50,000 nt of DNA. It comes from Symbiodinium natans. Taxonomy: Eukaryota; Sar; Dinophyceae; Suessiales; Symbiodiniaceae. The stretch is taken from assembly GCA_905221605.1 (NCBI GenBank), contig CAJNDS010002557.1, positions 107,501 through 157,500 of the forward strand. The letters run 5' to 3'. The notes below the pieces were generated by a model that was not told the DNA's origin, did no database searches, and saw nothing but the letters and a program-made list of their open reading frames with translations. The position numbers and the translations under genes are program-made. Shown here in pieces: positions 47,540-50,000 of this stretch (positions within the stretch are counted from its first letter, which is position 1; every line of letters begins with the position of its first letter).

Positions 47540-47665
47540 TGTAGCCGATTCAGTTCAACTCGCAGCCTTCTGGAGTCCCCTCTCCCGCCTGTGAGACCGT
47601 CTGCCCTGTTTCAGAGCGCAGCAGGCCTTTGAAGAGGACCTGCAGTTGTTCGTTTGTGGCGGTTT
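47540..47665 (-). CDS. Putative 36-codon exon
   Basis: Minus frame A-T-N-E-Q-L-Q-V-L-F-K-G-L-L-R-S-E-T-G-Q, then T-V-S-Q-A-G-E-G-T-P-E-G and TGA. A polypyrimidine-AG on the plus strand (CCCTGTTTCAG) is a rival signal. Confidence 0.5.
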
Positions 47666-47999
47666 AGGGTTTAGGGTTTAGGGTTTAGGGTTTAGGGTTT
47701 AGGGTTTAGGGTTTAGGGTTTAGGGTTTAGGGTTTAGGGTTTAGGGTTTAGGGTTTAGGGTTTAGGGTTTACGGTTTAAGGTTTAGGGAAAGGTTAGGGT
47801 TTAGGGTTTGGGGTTTGGGGTTTGGGGTTTGGGGTTTGGGGTTTGGGGTTTAGGGTTTAGGGTTTAGGAGGAAGGAAAATATGAAGCTTCGCTCTGTGCT
47901 GTCTACAGGGCAAAACCAAGGTGGACGATTGCTACCCTGTACCCTAAACCTAAACCCCCTAAACCCTAAACAAAACACCCTAAACCCCAAACCCTAAAC

Positions 48000-48135
48000 C
48001 ATAAACCTCTGCTTGCATCTTTGCTCATGTGAACGCTCGTCACCTCTAATCTCTACCCCTGAATTCAGGCCTCGCTGCCCCCTGGAGCACGGATGCTTAA
48101 GCCTTTGAATAACAGAAAGGGGACGCCAAGGCTTG
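48000..48135 (-). CDS. Putative 44-codon exon, basic
   Basis: Minus frame P-W-R-P-L-S-V-I-Q-R-L-K-H-P-C-S-R-G-Q-R, then V-E-I-R-G-D-E-R-S-H-E-Q-R. Confidence 0.5.
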
Positions 48136-48317
48136 GGAGTGTTAAAGGCCGGTGGCCTCTTTCTCTGTTACCCTTATACCTGAATATAGCCCCTAGATGC
48201 CCTTCTTAAGAACCCCGAATACAATGCCCCCTTTTTGACAGAAGCCCTACTTCAAGAGACCACCAACCCATATAAGGCTTAGGGTCTAGGTCTAGGGTCT
48301 AGGCTTTCGGCTTCAGG

Positions 48318-48365
48318 ATTTCGGGTTGATGATGTTGTACTGCCCGCTCCCGATATCCTTCTAGC
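48318..48365 (-). CDS. Putative short exon
   Basis: Minus frame L-E-G-Y-R-E-R-A-V-Q-H-H-Q-P runs from the array edge into L-K-P-K-A and TAG. Confidence 0.5.
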
Positions 48366-48419
48366 CCTAAACCCTAAACTCTAAACCCTAAACCCCAAAC
48401 GACCCCTTTCTCCCCTACT

Positions 48420-48520
48420 TGAAATAGGGTTCGGACCAGCCAGCCCAGGCAGCTAAGCCCCAGGAGTCCAGCCCCGTGCCAGCGGCGGTAAAGCTTGGCT
48501 TGAGGCCTGGCCTCACAGGG
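48420..48520 (-). CDS. Putative exon, partly hydrophobic
   Basis: Minus frame A-R-P-Q-A-K-L-Y-R-R-W-H-G-A-G-L-L-G-L-S, then C-L-G-W-L-V-R-T-L-F-Q. Confidence 0.55.
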
Positions 48521-49435
48521 TTGTTTTTTGCAAGAAGGTGGCAAGGGTTTAGGGTTTAGGGTGTAGGGTGTAGGGTTTAGGGTTTAGGGCTTAGGGTCTA
48601 GGGTTTAGGGTGCAGGGTGTAGGGTGTAGGGGGTTTAGGGTTTAGGGTTTAGGGTGTAGGGGGTTTAGGGTTTAGGGTTCAGGGTGTGGGGGTTTAGGGT
48701 TTTGGGGTTTAGGGTTTAGGGTTTAGGGTCCAGGGGTGTCGGGTTTAAGGGGCTATGGCACAGTCATGGTCATTATCGTCACCATAGTCCTAGAGCACGA
48801 ATAGAAATGGGAATGGGAGTAAGGATAGCACGGCTCATCGAAATCGCAATCGCAGTCGCAGCACGAGCAATACTGGTAGTCATAGCAATACAATGGCAAC
48901 TGCACTCGTAGTCATAATCGTCACCATTGCCACAATACACTCGCCCTAAACCCTAAACCCCAAACCCTAAACCCTCAACCCTAAACCCTAAACCCTAAAC
49001 CCTAAACTCCTATACCAACCAACAGTGAGAAAATGAGGGAAGCCCCAATAGGAGCACCCTGTGCGCCGGAGGGGCCTGCACGCGCTGGTTGTCGAAGACG
49101 GGCTTTGCGTTTAAAGGGTTTAGGGTTTAGGGTTTAAGGTTTAGGGTTTAGGGTTTAGGTTTTAGGGTTTAGGGTTGAGAAATTTCAGGGCGCAGTGGCT
49201 TGGTTTAGAATCTCGTGAGGCTACACGGGGCGGACTCGGCCAGCCGACAAGAGGAGCCCTCAACCCTCTACCCTATAAACCCCAATCCCGAAACCCTAGA
49301 CTCCAAAAACCCGAAATCCCCAGGGCCCTAAACCCTAAACCCTAAACCCTAAACCCTAAACCCTAAACCCTAAACCCTAAACCCTAAAAAGTGGCCTTTT
49401 GCACAAGGAGCCCTTTTGACCACCATCTTATCCTA

Positions 49436-49535
49436 CCGGTTCTTCGTATGGACTTGGGAATTGGCGTCCACAAATAAGTCCTTAAAGGGGATATACATGG
49501 TATACCAAACTCCCTAGGAAGAACTAGCAATGAAA
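49436..49535. mobile_element. Family-2 element, diverged
   Basis: CCGGTTCTTCGTATGGACTTGGGAATT and CTCCCTAGGAAGAACTAGC are imperfect inverted ends. The CCTTAAAGGGGATATAC core matches the family. Confidence 0.65.
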
Positions 49536-49732
49536 CCCTTCAGTTGATTAGTGTCCATCGACCCCCTCCAATAGCCCTGGGTTTAGCGCTTAGGGTTTAG
49601 GGTTTAGGGTTTAGGGTTTAGGGTTTAGGGTTTAGGGTTTAGGGTTTAGGGTTTAGGGTTTAGGGTCTAGGGTTTAGGGTTCGGGTTTAGGGTGTGGGTT
49701 TAGCGTTTAGGATTCAGGGCTTAGGGTTTACC

Positions 49733-49780
49733 AGAATTTCGCGATTTTCCAGTTCGGGGGCCCCAGTTCTTGCGGCCTTC
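49733..49780 (-). CDS. Putative 16-codon exon with AG/GT edges
   Basis: Minus acceptor CGGGTGACAG, then K-A-A-R-T-G-A-P-E-L-E-N-R-E-I-L and donor GTAAACCC directly at the array. Confidence 0.6.
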
Positions 49781-49860
49781 TGTCACCCGAAGCCCCAAAG
49801 TCATGTACGACCCTAAGCCCCTCAACCCCTGAATCTTAGACACTTCAAGCCAAGCAGGGA

Positions 49861-50000
49861 GGTTTAGGGTTTAGGGTTTAGGGTTGAGGGCTTAGGGTTT
49901 AGGGTTTAGGGTCTAGGGTCTAGGGTCTAGGGTTTAGGGTTTAGGGTTTAGGGTTTAGGGTTTAGGGTTTAGGGTTTAGGGTTTAGGGTTTAGGGTTTAG
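49861..50000 (+). repeat. TTTAGGG array running off the right edge
   Basis: About 19 units with TCTAGGG variants near 49910. G-rich on + towards the 3' end is the polarity of a right-hand telomere, but the window stops here and inner arrays look the same, so an end cannot be claimed. Confidence 0.9.

Larger units (their letters stand above)
1..50000. repeat. Interspersed telomere-like heptamer field (TTTAGGG/CCCTAAA)
   Basis: Arrays of TTTAGGG and of its complement alternate through the whole window, with variants TTTGGGG, TTTCGGG, TCTAGGG, TTTAGGGG, TTTTAGGG and TTCAGGG, mostly at array edges. A perfect heptamer array has a stop codon every 21 nt in all six frames (TAG or TAA), so perfect arrays cannot be translated. 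TTTGGGG variants do open long frames, which are artefacts rich in G-F-x-V-W-G-L or N-P-K-P. The biological role, intron filler or subtelomeric spacer, is inferred. Confidence 0.97.

Noticed and set aside
49861-50000. A chromosome end at the right edge
   Set aside because: Polarity fits, but the array is ordinary in length and variant content and the sequence is cut by the window, so nothing separates it from the internal arrays.
1-50000. Most short frames that end in N-P-K-P or G-F-R-V
   Set aside because: Those endings are translations of CCCTAAA or TTTAGGG at the island edge. The frames are island readings extended into an array, and the start and stop positions carry no information.

Overview
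The window is eukaryotic nuclear DNA dominated by the Arabidopsis-type telomere heptamer TTTAGGG/CCCTAAA. Dozens of arrays lie in both orientations, from a few units to about 315 bp, separated by unique islands of about 60-350 bp, and both window ends fall inside arrays. Because the orientation flips throughout, this is interstitial (or subtelomeric) telomere-like DNA and not a chromosome end. TTTAGGG occurs in plants, many algae, dinoflagellates and chromerids. The small exon-like islands, the lack of any compact ORF and the short inverted-repeat elements fit a large-genome protist, with an alveolate or dinoflagellate my best guess. That lineage call is inference only.

Many islands read as short exons, and the better reading is repeatedly on the minus strand: charged coiled-coil-like segments, frames of 45-105 codons, and edges carrying AG acceptors and GT donors. 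The best anchor is at 33872-33980, where the minus strand encodes a KH RNA-binding motif with a GKAG loop (V-P-R-V-I-G-K-A-G-x-x-I-K-E-L-R-Q-E-S). I interpret the window as one very long gene, or several co-directional genes, on the minus strand, with most introns built from telomere-like arrays and small inverted-repeat elements. Antisense frames are often open too, so strand and frame of many single islands remain uncertain. I recognise no family apart from KH.

Layout: 1-5.5 kb has dense arrays with coiled-coil-like exons. 5.5-9 kb holds two direct duplications of exon edges across arrays. 9-25 kb has exon islands and most inverted-repeat elements. 25.8-27.05 kb is a minisatellite with a telomere-like word in each unit. 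27-38 kb has exons including KH, long perfect arrays and a 9-bp minisatellite at 37.9-38.2 kb. 38.3-50 kb has more islands, including two adjacent frames that join across a 38-nt GT-AG interval (41982-42337). At least seven families of short hairpin-type elements recur. I saw no rRNA, tRNA, CRISPR array, bacterial gene or transposase.
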